Assembly (NCBI RefSeq): GCF_001625445.1
Contig: NZ_LWHG01000032.1
Coordinates: 124,001-188,000, forward strand
Source of the DNA: Haladaptatus sp. R4
Lineage (GTDB): Archaea; Halobacteriota; Halobacteria; Halobacteriales; Haladaptataceae
Direction of reading: 5' to 3'
DNA length: 64,000 nucleotides
The notes under the pieces were generated by a model, which made no database searches, was not told the origin of the DNA, and saw nothing but the letters and a program-made list of their open reading frames with translations. Positions 29,188 through 38,904 of the stretch are shown here, piece after piece. Both the position numbers and the translations under genes were made by a program. The first letter of the stretch is position 1; the number at the start of each line of letters is the position of its first letter.

Positions 29188-30173
29188 ATGTCCGAATCCG
29201 ACCCGTTCGCTCCCGGACGGACCATCGCGCTCGAAGAACACTTCGCAACCCGACGATTCCTCGACGGTCCGGGCGAACACCTCGCCGAGAACTACGACGA
29301 GGCATTTCTCGACCGACTGTGTGACATCGGCGACGGACGAGTCGCGGCGATGGATTCGGCGGGCGTCGACGTCCAGGTCCTTTCGCTCGCCGCCCCTGGC
29401 ACCGAACAGCTCGACCCGGACGACGCCGTGGCCCTCGCGCGAGATACCAACGACCGTCTCGCCGCGGCGGTCGAGCGCCATCCAGACCGATTTGCCGGGT
29501 TCGCCGCCCTGCCGACTCCGGCTCCCGACGCCGCCGCCGACGAGTTGGAACGCGTGGTGTCCGACCACGACTTCGTCGCGGGGTGATCAACGGCCACGTC
29601 GGTGGGCGATATCTCGATGACGAGTTCTTCTGGTCGGTCTTCGACCGCGCGGAGTCACTCGACGTCCCGCTCTACATCCATCCCACGCCGCCGTCGGAGT
29701 TGGTGGTCGATACCCTCTACACCGGGAACTTCTCGACCGACGTGACCGACGTGCTGTCGACCGCAGGCTGGGGGTGGCACATCGATACCGCGACTCACGT
29801 CCTTCGATTGGTGCTCAGCGGCGTGTTCGACCGGTATCCCGACCTGGAAATCGTCATCGGCCACCTCGGAGAGGGACTCGCGTCGATGCTGGCGAGAATC
29901 GAATCCGTGTTCGACCGCGATTTGACGGGTCTCGACGAACCGGTCGGGCGGTACTTCCGGCGGAACCTCCATTACACCATCAGCGGGTTCAACACCGTCC
30001 CGACCTTCGAGAATTTGGTCTCGTTGGTGGGTGCCGACCGGATCACGTTCTCGGCCGACTACCCGTTCGCGTCGATGGAAGACGCCCGTGAATTTCTGGG
30101 CCGACTTCCGATAAGTCCCGCCGACAGGCGAAAAATTGCCCATAAAAACGCGGAGCGGTTGTTGGGACTGTGA
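29188..30173 (+). CDS. Amidohydrolase_2 family protein (ACMSD-like decarboxylase/hydrolase), frameshifted
   Basis: TIM-barrel amidohydrolase starting MSESDPFAPGRTIALEEHF. The family order is visible: EEHF near the start, VQVLSLAAPGTEQL, then, past a lesion at the G run near 29581 (one missing G restores AGVINGHVGG), DVPLYIHPTPP, EIVIGHLGEGLASMLARI and ITFSADYPFASMEDA. These match gamma-resorcylate decarboxylase and ACMSD relatives (PF04909). ATG at 29188 is preferred over 29092. The substrate is probably an aromatic acid or ring-cleavage product. Confidence 0.75.
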
Positions 30174-30364
30174 AGGATACGCGGAGTCGTCTGAAATCTC
30201 GGGCACGGATTGACACGTCCTGTCGGTTCGAAAGAAACCGGTCGTAAACCCCCTTCTTTCCGGGAATCTGGGTCACGACGTTGTTCCGAGGAGAAGGACC
30301 GAAACCGTACTTCATGGTGCACGCACCCACGAGAATTATCGTCCTTCCACGTGTAGGCCGTCGT

Positions 30365-31021
30365 ATGACGGAAATCCTTCCGGACGAGACGAAACGCTTC
30401 GTACGTGCCGCGGTCGCCGAACCGGACGAAACCCTGCAAGCGATGGAGGAGCGCGGCGAGGACTTCCCGACCGTCGGTCGGGAAGTCGGGCAGTTTCTGC
30501 GGTTGCTCGCGTACGCGGTGGACGCCGAGCGAATTTTCGAGTTCGGGTCGGGGTTCGGCTACTCGGCCTACTGGTTCGCCGAGGCGCTGCCGGAGGACGG
30601 AGAAATCGTCCTCACGGAGTACGACGCGGACGAACTCGACGAGGCCCGTGAGTACCTCGAAGCGGGCGGGTTCGCCGACCGCGCCACCTTCGAGAACGGC
30701 GACGCGAACGAAATCGTCGATCATCACGATGGCCCGTTCGACGTGGTGCTCATCGACCACAACAAGGATGGCTATCCCGAAGCGTGGGAGTCGATCCGAG
30801 AGAAAGTCGCACCCGGGGGTGTCGTCATCGCCGACAACGCGATGGTCGCCGGGCGGCAGGACTTCGACGCGATTCTCGACGCCATCGAAGGTGGAAACCC
30901 GGAAATGAACGAGAACACCCGCGGCATCGTGGAGTATCTGCTGGCGGTGCGCGACGACCCCGACTTCGAGACGAGCGCGATTCCACTGGGCGAGGGAATC
31001 GCCGTGAGTTATCGACGATAA
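30365..31021 (+). CDS. O-methyltransferase, class I SAM-dependent
   Basis: Intact, 218 residues from MTEILPDETKRF. SAM motif I FEFGSGFGYSAYWFA, acidic motif LTEYDADEL, FDVVLIDHNKDGYPEAWE (metal-site region of the catechol O-methyltransferase family) and GGVVIADNAMVAG. Family pattern of COG4122. Likely methylates a hydroxyl on a small aromatic or catechol-like substrate. Confidence 0.8.
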   Translation: MTEILPDETKRFVRAAVAEPDETLQAMEERGEDFPTVGREVGQFLRLLAYAVDAERIFEFGSGFGYSAYWFAEALPEDGEIVLTEYDADELDEAREYLEAGGFADRATFENGDANEIVDHHDGPFDVVLIDHNKDGYPEAWESIREKVAPGGVVIADNAMVAGRQDFDAILDAIEGGNPEMNENTRGIVEYLLAVRDDPDFETSAIPLGEGIAVSYRR

Positions 31022-31051
31022 CTCGGGAAGAGGTGGAGAGAAAAAGAAAGA

Positions 31052-31825
31052 TCAGAACAGCGCGAGTGCGAGTCCGGTGGCGACGAGTGACGCACCGAGC
31101 GCGAGTTTGAGTCGGGACGGTTCGACGCAGTGGGCGACCCGCCACCCGACGACGACACCGAGGAGTTCGGGGACGCCGACCGCGACGGCCAGCGGAACCG
31201 ACACGGCACCCTGCGTCAGGTAGGTCATCGCCGCGAACGCCGATAGGAACACCGACTGGACCTGCGCGGCCGCCAGCGCGTCGAGCATTGAGACGCCCAG
31301 CACGACGAGGACGGGGACGGCGATGACCGGACCGCCGACGCCGAGCAATCCACCCACAACGCCGATACAGAGGCCGATACCGCCGAATACCGCGACGCCG
31401 ACCGCCGAATCGTGGTCGAACGACCACTTCGAACCGAGGCCGCGTCGCTCCCGATAGACGATGGTGACGCCGACGAGGGCGGTGAACGCCGTCAGCATGG
31501 TGCCGAACGAACCAGCGGCGAGAATCGTGTTGGCGAACGCCCCGAGGACGGCACCGACGACGCTCGGAACCGTCACGAGAACCGCGAGTCGTCGTCCCGA
31601 GCGCGACCGGAGTTCGCCGGAACGGACGTACGTGAACGTTCCGAGGAGACCCGTGAACACGAACGTCGTCATCGCCGTCCCGGCGACGACGGACGACGAG
31701 ACGTCCGTGAGCGCGAACAGGGCGACCGTGATGAAGATTCCGCCGGGGCCGACGGCGGTGATACCGACGCCCGAGAGGAACGCGATGACGACGAGAATCG
31801 TCAGCGTCGTCGGTTCGGGGAGCAT
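31052..31825 (-). CDS. TauE/SafE-family anion exporter
   Basis: Intact, 257 residues, about eight helices. The two repeats show FLSGVGITAVGPGGIFITVAL and LCIGVVGGLLGVGGPVIAVPVL, the TauE/SafE signatures. Members export sulfite, sulfoacetate or related anions. The same-strand NRAMP gene starts upstream and ends 10 bases before this one, so co-transcription is likely. Confidence 0.8.
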   Translation of the reverse strand: MLPEPTTLTILVVIAFLSGVGITAVGPGGIFITVALFALTDVSSSVVAGTAMTTFVFTGLLGTFTYVRSGELRSRSGRRLAVLVTVPSVVGAVLGAFANTILAAGSFGTMLTAFTALVGVTIVYRERRGLGSKWSFDHDSAVGVAVFGGIGLCIGVVGGLLGVGGPVIAVPVLVVLGVSMLDALAAAQVQSVFLSAFAAMTYLTQGAVSVPLAVAVGVPELLGVVVGWRVAHCVEPSRLKLALGASLVATGLALALF

Positions 31826-31835
31826 CCGTCGGGAA

Positions 31836-33124
31836 TCAGAGCCCTCCCGACGTCAGCGCGTCGATGAAGCCGGGGAGCGAGGTCACTGCGAGGTAAATCG
31901 ACTGAGGACGAGCAGGACGTTCAGCCCGGCCATCACGATGCCGTTCTTGTGCTCGCCCATCGTCTTCCGGTCGTTGACCGCCCAGAACAGCACGAGGGCC
32001 GTGATCGGCAGACCGACGATGCCGTTGTACGCCGGGAACAGGAGTATCATGTCGATGATGCTCAGGCCCGCGAACTGGTGGACGAGCGGCGAGAGGCTAC
32101 CGAGACCGACGCCGACGGCGTAGATTATCTTGAACTCGCGGCTCGCGCTGTCGGCGACCGCCGCGCGCGTTCTGCAGGAGGTACGCCGGAGTCCACATTA
32201 TCGGCACGATACTGTTGAAGGCGGCGGCGACGGTGCCGATGAGGAAGACGTACATCGCCCACTTTCCGAACACGCCCGCCAGCGCCTTGCCGGGCGTGAT
32301 GAACGTGTCGAGTTGGGTGTAGCCCGCGGGACGCAACACGGCGGCCGCCACGACGACGATGGCGGCGTCGTCAATCCGCCGACGACGTAGCCGATGCCGA
32401 GGTCGCGGCGCATCTCCGGGACGTCGTCCTTGCCGACCCAGCCCTTCTCGGAGACGAGGTTCGATTCGAGGAAGAAGTTCGGCCACAGGGCGGTGGTTCC
32501 GATTGATGGACGCGGCGAGCGTCAGCGCGCCGACGGCCGGAAGCTTCGGGACGAACCCGCCCACGAGGTGGGTCACGGACGGAGTGCTCACGCCCGCAAC
32601 GGCCATGTAGACCACGAGCAGGATGAGCATCATCGCGGTCATGATCCGCTCGATACCGTCGTAGTTCATCACGCCGACGAGGATGGCGAGCACCCCGTCG
32701 CCAGCGCGAGCGGTTGCCAACCGATGGCACCGCCGAGCAGAATCGAGACTGCCTTGCCGACCGCGGCGGTGAGTTCGAGGGTCCACGCGACACAACCAAC
32801 CGAGAGGAGTACAGCCAGTACCGTCGCGCCGGTTCCCCCGATTTTCTTGCGGACGAACGACATCAACGGTTCGCCGAAAATCCCCAGCCGAGCGCTCATA
32901 TCCTGCGCCATGAACCCGAGGAACACCGCGCCCACGACCGCCCAGAGGAGACCGTAACCGTACCGAACCCCCGCGGAACTGGCGATGAACACCGACCCCG
33001 ACCCGAAGTAGCTCGCGACCATCACGAATCCGAGACCGTACTTCTGGAAGAAGCCGCTCGTGGCGTCGCGGAGGCCCTCCGAATACTGCGCTATCTTCGA
33101 CTGCCCACTGCTCTTCGTTGCCAT
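31836..33124 (-). CDS. NRAMP-family (SLC11) divalent metal transporter, several frameshifts
   Basis: The first 145 residues are intact: GLGFVMVASYFGSGSVFIASSAG (helix 1, the DPGN-equivalent), QDMSARLGIFGEPLMSFVRKK. Further pieces: VLAILVGVMNYDGIERIMTAMML, PNFFLESNLVSEKGWVGKDD, AMYVFLIGTVAAAFNSIVPIMWTPAYLL, SREFKIIYAVGVGLGSL, and the end SLPGFIDALTSGGL with TGA at 31836-31838. Lesions near 32697, 32505, 32368, 32160 and 31905. The canonical DPGN and MPH motifs are replaced, as in non-canonical NRAMP relatives, so iron or manganese specificity is not assured. Confidence 0.7.
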
Positions 33125-33286
33125 TCTGTCAGTATCGTGGGGCGTCGGCCGTTATTCCCCCATGGCTGTGTGTGCAAGGGGTATTTACGTCAAAAATCGG
33201 ATTGAAAGGTGTTCTGGCCACTAAAATATAAAATATAATCGCCATTCGAAATAGGGACGAACGAAGGACCAAGCGCATTCAAAAGG

Positions 33287-33592
33287 TCATCCGATTCGGC
33301 CGAGGGTGTCGAGGATGAGGTACGCGACAAGAACGGTTTCGATACCGGCGAGGGCGAGCAGATAGGTCGGCGCAGGTCGTTCGTTCCGCTCCGAATTGTC
33401 GATGTTACGATACGCCAACACTCCGGCGAGAATCGAGAATACGCCCAGAGCAGTTCCGCCCGCCGAACTCGCGGTCACGCCGTTTGTGAACGCTGTCACG
33501 GCGTTGTCGAGGACGAACCACAGGCCGAACAGTACGAAGTTGTACGCGTACACGTCGGCCCGACGAATCGCCGGGAATGGGGACGAAGACAT
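33287..33592 (-). CDS. Small membrane protein, three helices
   Basis: About 101 residues starting MSSSPFPAIRRADVYAYNF. Three hydrophobic helices (about 17-35, 43-62 and 78-97) with a charged NIDNSERNERPAP loop. No family recognised. ATG at 33604 or an upstream codon is also possible; I chose 33592 because the earlier residues (SCFRCHQKTDDW) look non-coding. Confidence 0.5.
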   Translation of the reverse strand: MSSSPFPAIRRADVYAYNFVLFGLWFVLDNAVTAFTNGVTASSAGGTALGVFSILAGVLAYRNIDNSERNERPAPTYLLALAGIETVLVAYLILDTLGRIG

Positions 33593-33878
33593 CCATGTAT
33601 CCATCCGCCACAGCCAGTCATCAGTTTTCTGGTGACATCGAAAGCACGAAACGAAGGTCACAACCCTGACCACGAGTTCTGGTGGCTGCCGACCTCGAAA
33701 AACCGAGCGTCGCCCGTCGAAGGAATTCGTCAGGAACAGAGCGTATCATCAGTATCGGAGTATATTTCTAGATAGCTATCCGGAAAGCTATCCAGGATTC
33801 TGTACAGAAATCCATCGGTGGACGGCACGAGAGACCAAACAACTGAAAAGTCGGGTCGTTCCGAACGAGGCCGGATTC

Positions 33879-34676
33879 TCAGTCCCGCCGACTGCCGGGT
33901 TGCGGGTCCACGTGCGGTTTCGCCATCAGGTCCGAAAAACGGGCGTCGTCCAACCAGTCGAGCAACTGCACCAACTGCTCAGTCGCCGCCTCGAAAATCT
34001 CGGCCCCTTTCTCGGGCGTCGCGTCGGTCTGGTCGCCGAACACGCCATTTTCGCTGTTGTCGATGGCGTCGTAGAAGTTCCGCGCGCCGTGCTTCGTGAG
34101 GTTTCCGGCCGAGATGTCCATCAATCCGTCGTCGCGGGCCTCCGCCAGTCGGTCCTCGTGCACGAGTTCCGGCGCGATGTGCATGATCATCGCCGTCTCC
34201 TTCGGACCGCCGTGCGGACCGTTGTGTTCGAAGATGCTGCTCACGAGTTCCGGAATCGATTCGTCCCACATCCACTCGACGGCGAAGGCGACTTCGTCCT
34301 GCCGCAGTCGCCGTCCGACCTCACGCAAGTGCTCCATGTTGCCGCCGTGGGCGTTGACGTAGACGATGCGGTCGATACCGTGGTAGGTGAGGTTGCGCGA
34401 AAAACTCTCGACGTAATCGCGGAACTGTGGCGGGTCCACCGACATCGTCCCGTGGAACTGCATGTGATGCGTGCTGACGCCGACGTTTATCGTCGGCGTG
34501 CAGAGGTAGCCCGCCCGGTCGGCCGCCTCGCGGGCCAACGCTTCGGCGATGAGGTGGTCGGTGGCGAGTGGGAGATGCGGGCCGTGCTGTTCGGTCGAAC
34601 CCAACGGGACGACGGCGACGGATTCCTCCGCGACGTAGTCCCCGAGGTCCGGCCACGCTTGGTCGGCGAGGTACAT
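33879..34676 (-). CDS. Creatininase-family amidohydrolase
   Basis: Intact from MYLADQAWPDLGDYV. Metal and catalytic signatures: VAVVPLGSTEQHGPHLPLATD and IVYVNAHGGNMEHL, then GPHGGPKETAMIMHIAPELV. Family members include creatinine amidohydrolase and the archaeal FAPy deformylase ArfB of flavin/F420 biosynthesis; which applies is not settled by sequence alone. ATG at 34676 is preferred over upstream codons that read as noise. Confidence 0.8.
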   Translation of the reverse strand: MYLADQAWPDLGDYVAEESVAVVPLGSTEQHGPHLPLATDHLIAEALAREAADRAGYLCTPTINVGVSTHHMQFHGTMSVDPPQFRDYVESFSRNLTYHGIDRIVYVNAHGGNMEHLREVGRRLRQDEVAFAVEWMWDESIPELVSSIFEHNGPHGGPKETAMIMHIAPELVHEDRLAEARDDGLMDISAGNLTKHGARNFYDAIDNSENGVFGDQTDATPEKGAEIFEAATEQLVQLLDWLDDARFSDLMAKPHVDPQPGSRRD

Positions 34677-34769
34677 ACGAGAGGGAGGGTGCCGAGAGGG
34701 CATAAATTTCAGCACGCCGGAAAACGATTCTCCTAGGACAGACAGTGACCGGCGAGCGAGAACCCACAA

Positions 34770-36102
34770 TCAGAACCGCTTTTCGATGGACTCGACCCCG
34801 GTCATGACTTCGTCGCGTTCGAAGTAGAGACCTTCGAGGAGGATCAGGGTGACGGCGATGCCGAAGACGAGGCAGAACACGCCGAACTCGGCGGTGTAGA
34901 GATGCCAGACGAAAATCGGGAGAAAGAGCGCCGTTCCAACCAATCCGACGAGCGGGATGACCGAGATCAGTTCGGAGCGTTGCGTGTAGGCGAGCGCGTT
35001 CATCGCGCCGAAGACGACGATGAACGACAGGGACGCGAACTCCGTGATTGCGGTGAGACTGCCGTACACCGTCAGCAGAATCGTCAGTCCGCCGATGACG
35101 AGCAGCGTCTTCGTCGGGACGCCCGCTTCCCGCGTCGGGGCGAGTCGGTCGGGAAGCAGGTCGTCGGTGCTCATCCCCTTCGCGAACAGCGCGGTGCTGA
35201 ACAGGGTCGCGTTGATGGCGCTGGCGGTCGAGAACCACCGCCGCGACGCCGATCAGGACATACCCGATCCTGCCGGAGAACTCCCGGGCGGCGATGGCGA
35301 GCGCGAGGTCGGGGCTGGCGATCACGGCCCGCTGGTTCGCCACGCTGAGCGCGACGAACGCGACGAGGATGTAGGAAAGCGCCGAAACGGGAATGGAGAT
35401 GTAGACCGCTTTTCGGATCGTCGCAACCGGGTTTCCGATGCTCTCCTGGTCGTAAAAGAGGAGTTGCCACCCTTCGAACGACACGAACGCGACTGCGGCC
35501 GCGAGAACGGGTGCATCCGGCTGTTTCAATGTCCGTTCGACCCCGAATTCGAGTTGGCCGTGGGTGTAGCCGTACCTGATGCCGAGGATGATGAACAACA
35601 GGACGATGAGGAGTTTGAGGGCGACGAGGAGGTCCTCCACCACGCCGGATTCGTGGACGCCGAGGAGGTTGACGCCGATGAAACCGACGATGACGAGGAG
35701 GGACAGGATGGGCCGTGACGGGAGGCCGAGAAACGGGAGTTCGGTGATGCCGAAGATGGCTCCGAAGTACGCACCGAACGCGTAGGCGTACATCGCCATC
35801 GTGCCGACGTACCCGACGATCAGCGTCCATCCGACCATCCCGGCCAGCGTCGGCCGGTCGAGAAAGACTTCGATGAAGGCGACCGCACCGCCGGACTCTT
35901 CGGTCATAGGAACCCGTTCGTTGAGTTTGACGTAGGAGTAGCCGGTCGCCATGACGACGATACCGGCGATGAGGTAGGCGACCCACGCAGTCGCCCCCGC
36001 GACCCGTGCCACGACGCCGAGGACGGCGAAAATCCCCCCGCCGATGATCCCACCGAGGGCGAACGAAACGGCTTCCGTGAGGCCGAGTCGCTCCGTCACC
36101 AT
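34770..36102 (-). CDS. APC-superfamily amino acid permease (frameshifted)
   Basis: Starts MVTERLGLTEAVSFALGGIIGGGIFAVLG, the first-helix GGGIF substrate motif. Twelve helices, with FIGVNLLGVHESGVVEDLLV typical of helix 6. A lesion near 35234 (after GVAAVV) moves to another frame that reads STASAINATLFSTALFAKGMSTDDLLPD and ends VESIEKRF at 34770. Restoring it needs one base removed or two added. Amino acid or polyamine uptake; the substrate is unknown. Confidence 0.8.
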
Positions 36103-36177
36103 CCGTCGTACGCGAGGACGCGACTGCTCGAATTGGGGCCTCGAATCGACCCGGAGTAGCCACACGACGGGACGCAC

Positions 36178-36594
36178 TTACGCATCGGCATCGACGGCCT
36201 CCCGTTCCCGTTTTCGAACCCGACAGAGCGTATAAATCACGTACACCGCGATGAACGTGACGAGACCACCGGCGATGACGTCGCTCCAGAGAACGTTGTC
36301 CGATACGAGACTGGAAACGGTCGAGATGCCGAAGACGATCAATCCCAACAGCGCGATCATCCATTCGCTCACGAAAGAAAGCGACCGGCTTCGGAGCAGT
36401 CCGACGACGTAGAGGCCAGCGAACAAAACTATCGCGAGGCCCAACAGTGCGTGATCCTCGACTCGAAACTCGGAGCGGAGCGTGAGCGGCGAGAACGTGA
36501 TCCACAGTCCGAGGAGAACGAGGAGACCGTGCAACCAGATGAGTCTCCGACGTTCGTGCTGGTCGAGTTGCGGGGCCACGGATGCAACGCTCAT
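36178..36594 (-). CDS. Four-helix membrane protein, SPW-repeat-like
   Basis: 138 residues from MSVASVAPQLDQHERR. Two similar halves: LIWLHGLLVLLGLWITFSPLTL then MIALLGLIVFGISTVSSLV, each with the G-x-W/F-x-x-x-S-P/S arrangement of the SPW repeat, and a basic tail. Function unknown. Directly upstream of and co-oriented with the APC permease (75 bases). Confidence 0.6.
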   Translation of the reverse strand: MSVASVAPQLDQHERRRLIWLHGLLVLLGLWITFSPLTLRSEFRVEDHALLGLAIVLFAGLYVVGLLRSRSLSFVSEWMIALLGLIVFGISTVSSLVSDNVLWSDVIAGGLVTFIAVYVIYTLCRVRKREREAVDADA

Positions 36595-36680
36595 AGCGAG
36601 GTCTGTTACCAGAGTAGGTCCTCGGCGGCGACGATAATAAGCGTATTCCACGTTGTCACGTTGGACCCGCGTTTCGAACG

Positions 36681-36766
36681 GTCCCGCCGAAAGTGAGCAT
36701 CGATCAGGAGTCCCGCCGGAAGTGGTCGTCGAGCAGGAATCCCACCGGAAGCGGGCGTCGGGTCGA
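36681..36766. repeat. Three imperfect tandem units of about 29 bases
   Basis: Units at 36681-36709, 36710-36738 and 36739-36766 begin GTCCCGCCGAAAGTG, GTCCCGCCGGAAGTG and ATCCCACCGGAAGCG. The first two end TCAGGA and GCAGGA. They lie just past the stop of the GNAT gene (minus strand). There are no spacers between units, so this is not a CRISPR array; a tandem duplication in a 3' region is the simplest reading. Confidence 0.75.
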
Positions 36767-36767
36767 A

Positions 36768-37235
36768 TTACAATCGTTTCGTCATTCGGTGGCGTTTGGT
36801 CACGTAGTCGTCGCGCCGGTAGAGCGACTGAGCGACGCGGTTTTCCGCGTGAACGTCGAGCGAGATGAACTCACACCCTTGCCGTCGGGCCCACGATTCG
36901 GCCCGCGAGAGGAGGGCGGTAGCGATCCCGTGCCGTCGGTGACTTCGGCGGACGAACAGGCCGTCGATGTAGCCCCGCGGCCCGCGGGCGAATACGGGCG
37001 GGGAATCCCGTTTTTCGACCGACACGTAGCCGATCAAGCCGTCGTCGTCCGCGACGAACGTGGCGATGCTCGCGTCGGAAAAACGGTCTTTCACGTACGA
37101 GAAGACGTTCGCCCTGACCCCGTGGTCGGCCAGCGTGTCGAAGTCGTCCATCTCCGCCATCTCGCGGGCGAACGGGACCCAGAGGTCGTCCACGAACCGG
37201 ACGAGTTCCCCCGCTCGCAGTCGTCGAATTCGCAT
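36768..37235 (-). CDS. GNAT-family N-acetyltransferase
   Basis: Intact, 155 residues starting MRIRRLRAGELVRF. Acetyl-CoA binding loop IDGLFVRRSHRRHGIATALLSRAESWA (Q/R-x-x-G-x-G/A pattern) and CEFISLDVHAENRVAQSLYRRDDY. The ATG at 37235 overlaps the TGA of trpS (TGATG), so the two are translationally coupled. Substrate unknown; a link to tRNA charging is only positional. Confidence 0.8.
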   Translation of the reverse strand: MRIRRLRAGELVRFVDDLWVPFAREMAEMDDFDTLADHGVRANVFSYVKDRFSDASIATFVADDDGLIGYVSVEKRDSPPVFARGPRGYIDGLFVRRSHRRHGIATALLSRAESWARRQGCEFISLDVHAENRVAQSLYRRDDYVTKRHRMTKRL

Positions 37236-38341
37236 CAAGTCGCCTCCCCGAACCCGTGTTCGGCGAGGTATCGCTCGACGTCCGGTCGTGCCGCCTCGCG
37301 TTTTTCCTGATGATCACGAAGGAAGGTTTCGAGGCGCTCCTTGGCGATTTGCTTCAGTTCGCCCGAGAGCATCGCGCCGGATTCGTACTTTCGCCGAATT
37401 CGTCCGAGTTCGTCGTCGTCCCGAACGAGGTGGAACGCGAGTAGTTCGAACACCATGTCGTCCTCGACGCTTCCACCCTTCTCGCGGTGTTCCTCGACGC
37501 TGGCGCGACCGCCAGTCTTCGCCGCGTCGATTTTCCGCTTCGCGTCCTCGACGGTATCCGTGAGTGCGATGTAACTCGCCGGGTCGGACGAACTCATCTT
37601 CCCCCCTTGTAGCCCGCGCATGAACCGATGGTACGTACTCGCGGGTTTTACGTACGCGGTCTCGCGGTAGCGCGAGGCGACGTCCCGCGTCAGGCGAACG
37701 TGCGGGTCCTGGTCGATACCGACCGGGACGACCGTCGGTTTCGGCCCGCCGTTCTCGGGTGCCTGCGGCCGGAGAATGTCGGCGTACTGGGTCAGCGCCG
37801 AGGATATCTTTCCGGGTGAGGTCGCGCCGTAGGTCGCCTCGAACTCGTTTTCCGTGATGTACCGCGAGAACAGTTTGCTCCGGGCGAGGTGGTCGTTGCC
37901 CGCCCGCGACTGGAAGTAAAAGTCCGTCCGGTCGAGATCGACCCCCGCCGCGGCGTAGTTGCAGAGATACTCCTCGATCACCAACTCGCGGGCGTCTTCG
38001 AGCGACACGTCGCGCGTCGCGTAGGCTTCGATGTCCGCCGCACAGAGGGTGACCTCGGCACCCATCTCCTGAAACATGCGGACCTGTTCGACCACGGCGA
38101 GGTGGCCGAAGTGGAACACGCCGGAGGGCATGAGGCCGGTCATGACGGCGAACGGGTCACCCCGGTCGCGGGCGTCGAGGACGGTTTCGAGGTCGCGCTG
38201 GCCGAAGACGATGCCGCGCCGGACGAGGCGATTATCGGGAAGACGGTCGGCGAGCGGGGCGATGGGTTCGATGCCGAACCCCTCCATCGTCGCCGAGTAG
38301 TCGGCGATTTCGACGTCGCCCCACGGGTCGATGTCGGTCAT
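37235..38341 (-). CDS. trpS: Tryptophan--tRNA ligase
   Basis: Intact, 368 residues. Class I synthetase signatures: GVFHFGHLAV with HFGH at residues 77-80 (the HIGH motif) and KMSSS at 248-252, plus VPVGIDQDPHVRLTRDVA between them, which is typical of archaeal TrpRS. Joins Trp to its tRNA in the cytoplasm. Forms an operon with the GNAT gene and diverges from the winged-helix gene across a region with an unusual palindrome. Confidence 0.9.
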   Translation of the reverse strand: MTDIDPWGDVEIADYSATMEGFGIEPIAPLADRLPDNRLVRRGIVFGQRDLETVLDARDRGDPFAVMTGLMPSGVFHFGHLAVVEQVRMFQEMGAEVTLCAADIEAYATRDVSLEDARELVIEEYLCNYAAAGVDLDRTDFYFQSRAGNDHLARSKLFSRYITENEFEATYGATSPGKISSALTQYADILRPQAPENGGPKPTVVPVGIDQDPHVRLTRDVASRYRETAYVKPASTYHRFMRGLQGGKMSSSDPASYIALTDTVEDAKRKIDAAKTGGRASVEEHREKGGSVEDDMVFELLAFHLVRDDDELGRIRRKYESGAMLSGELKQIAKERLETFLRDHQEKREAARPDVERYLAEHGFGEAT

Positions 38342-38518
38342 CGGCCATCACCGCCGAGCGAACCGCTGGTGGAGAACGGACTGTCGGTGAAACGATACGA
38401 CAGGATCAGTTGACTATGCCGTGGTCGGCCAAAATCGACCACCGGCAGTAGTGAACGAAGACATGCCGGTTGCTACTCCGTGAGTTGCGGGCAAAAGGGT
38501 TTCGCGGGCGTGAGAGAC

Positions 38519-38550
38519 GGTGACAAACGCGAGTGGTGACAAACGCGAGT
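38519..38550. repeat. Perfect tandem duplication of 16 bases
   Basis: GGTGACAAACGCGAGT occurs twice head to tail (38519-38534, 38535-38550), ten bases before the 30-base palindrome. Confidence 0.95.
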
Positions 38551-38560
38551 TGCCGAGCGA

Positions 38561-38590
38561 GCGATTCGGCCGCCATGGCGGCCGAATCGC
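38561..38590. promoter_or_regulatory. Perfect 30-base palindrome upstream of the winged-helix gene
   Basis: The half-site GCGATTCGGCCGCCA is followed immediately by its exact complement, with no loop base, centred at 38575/38576 and 31 bases before the ATG at 38622. A dyad without a spacer suits binding by a dimeric regulator or a recombinase better than a transcription terminator. It may be the operator of the winged-helix gene (inference). Confidence 0.7.
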
Positions 38591-38621
38591 AGTTGTCCGT
38601 GGCTGTCGTAGGGGAGCCATC

Positions 38622-38843
38622 ATGCCAACCGAGATCAGCGAAAAAGAGATCGTCGCCGCGATTCGAAACGCGCCAGCGCCGGTGGTGAACACGACGTATC
38701 TCGCGGACGAGTTGGCCGTCTCCCGTGAGCAACTCGGCGACCAACTCCGCGAGTTGGTCGCCGATGGCGTCCTCGAACACACGGAAGCGCGCGGCCGAGG
38801 CCACTGCTGGTGGCTCTCGGCCGCGCGCGAGTTGGACGAGTAG
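38622..38843 (+). CDS. Small winged helix-turn-helix protein
   Basis: 73 residues starting MPTEISEKEIVAAIRNAPAP. Helices and wing are clear: VVNTTYLADELAVSREQLGDQLRELVADGVLEHTEARGRGHCWWLSAARELDE, read in three short runs as the H1-H2 turn (TTYLADELAVS), recognition helix (REQLGDQLRELV) and wing ending in WW. Similar small wHTH proteins sense phase or bind operators. ATG at 38622 is preferred over 38520 because the earlier codons cover the palindrome. A PD-(D/E)XK gene follows after 61 bases. Confidence 0.7.
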   Translation: MPTEISEKEIVAAIRNAPAPVVNTTYLADELAVSREQLGDQLRELVADGVLEHTEARGRGHCWWLSAARELDE

Positions 38844-38904
38844 AACGGAATCGAAAGCGAGGACAACACAACGTTCTTGTGGGATTCGTCGTAATTCCAC
38901 TGCC

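Noticed and set aside
33771-33780. GATAGCTATC palindrome and a nearby second AGCTATCC copy
   Set aside because: Only ten bases, not next to a start codon; chance is likely.
35171-36505. 444-codon minus-strand frame overlapping the APC permease
   Set aside because: Composition is dominated by Arg; the permease in another frame carries twelve helices and the GGGIF motif.
36681-36766. Three 29-base repeats as a mini CRISPR array
   Set aside because: Units are adjacent with no spacers, they are imperfect, and no cas gene is in the window.
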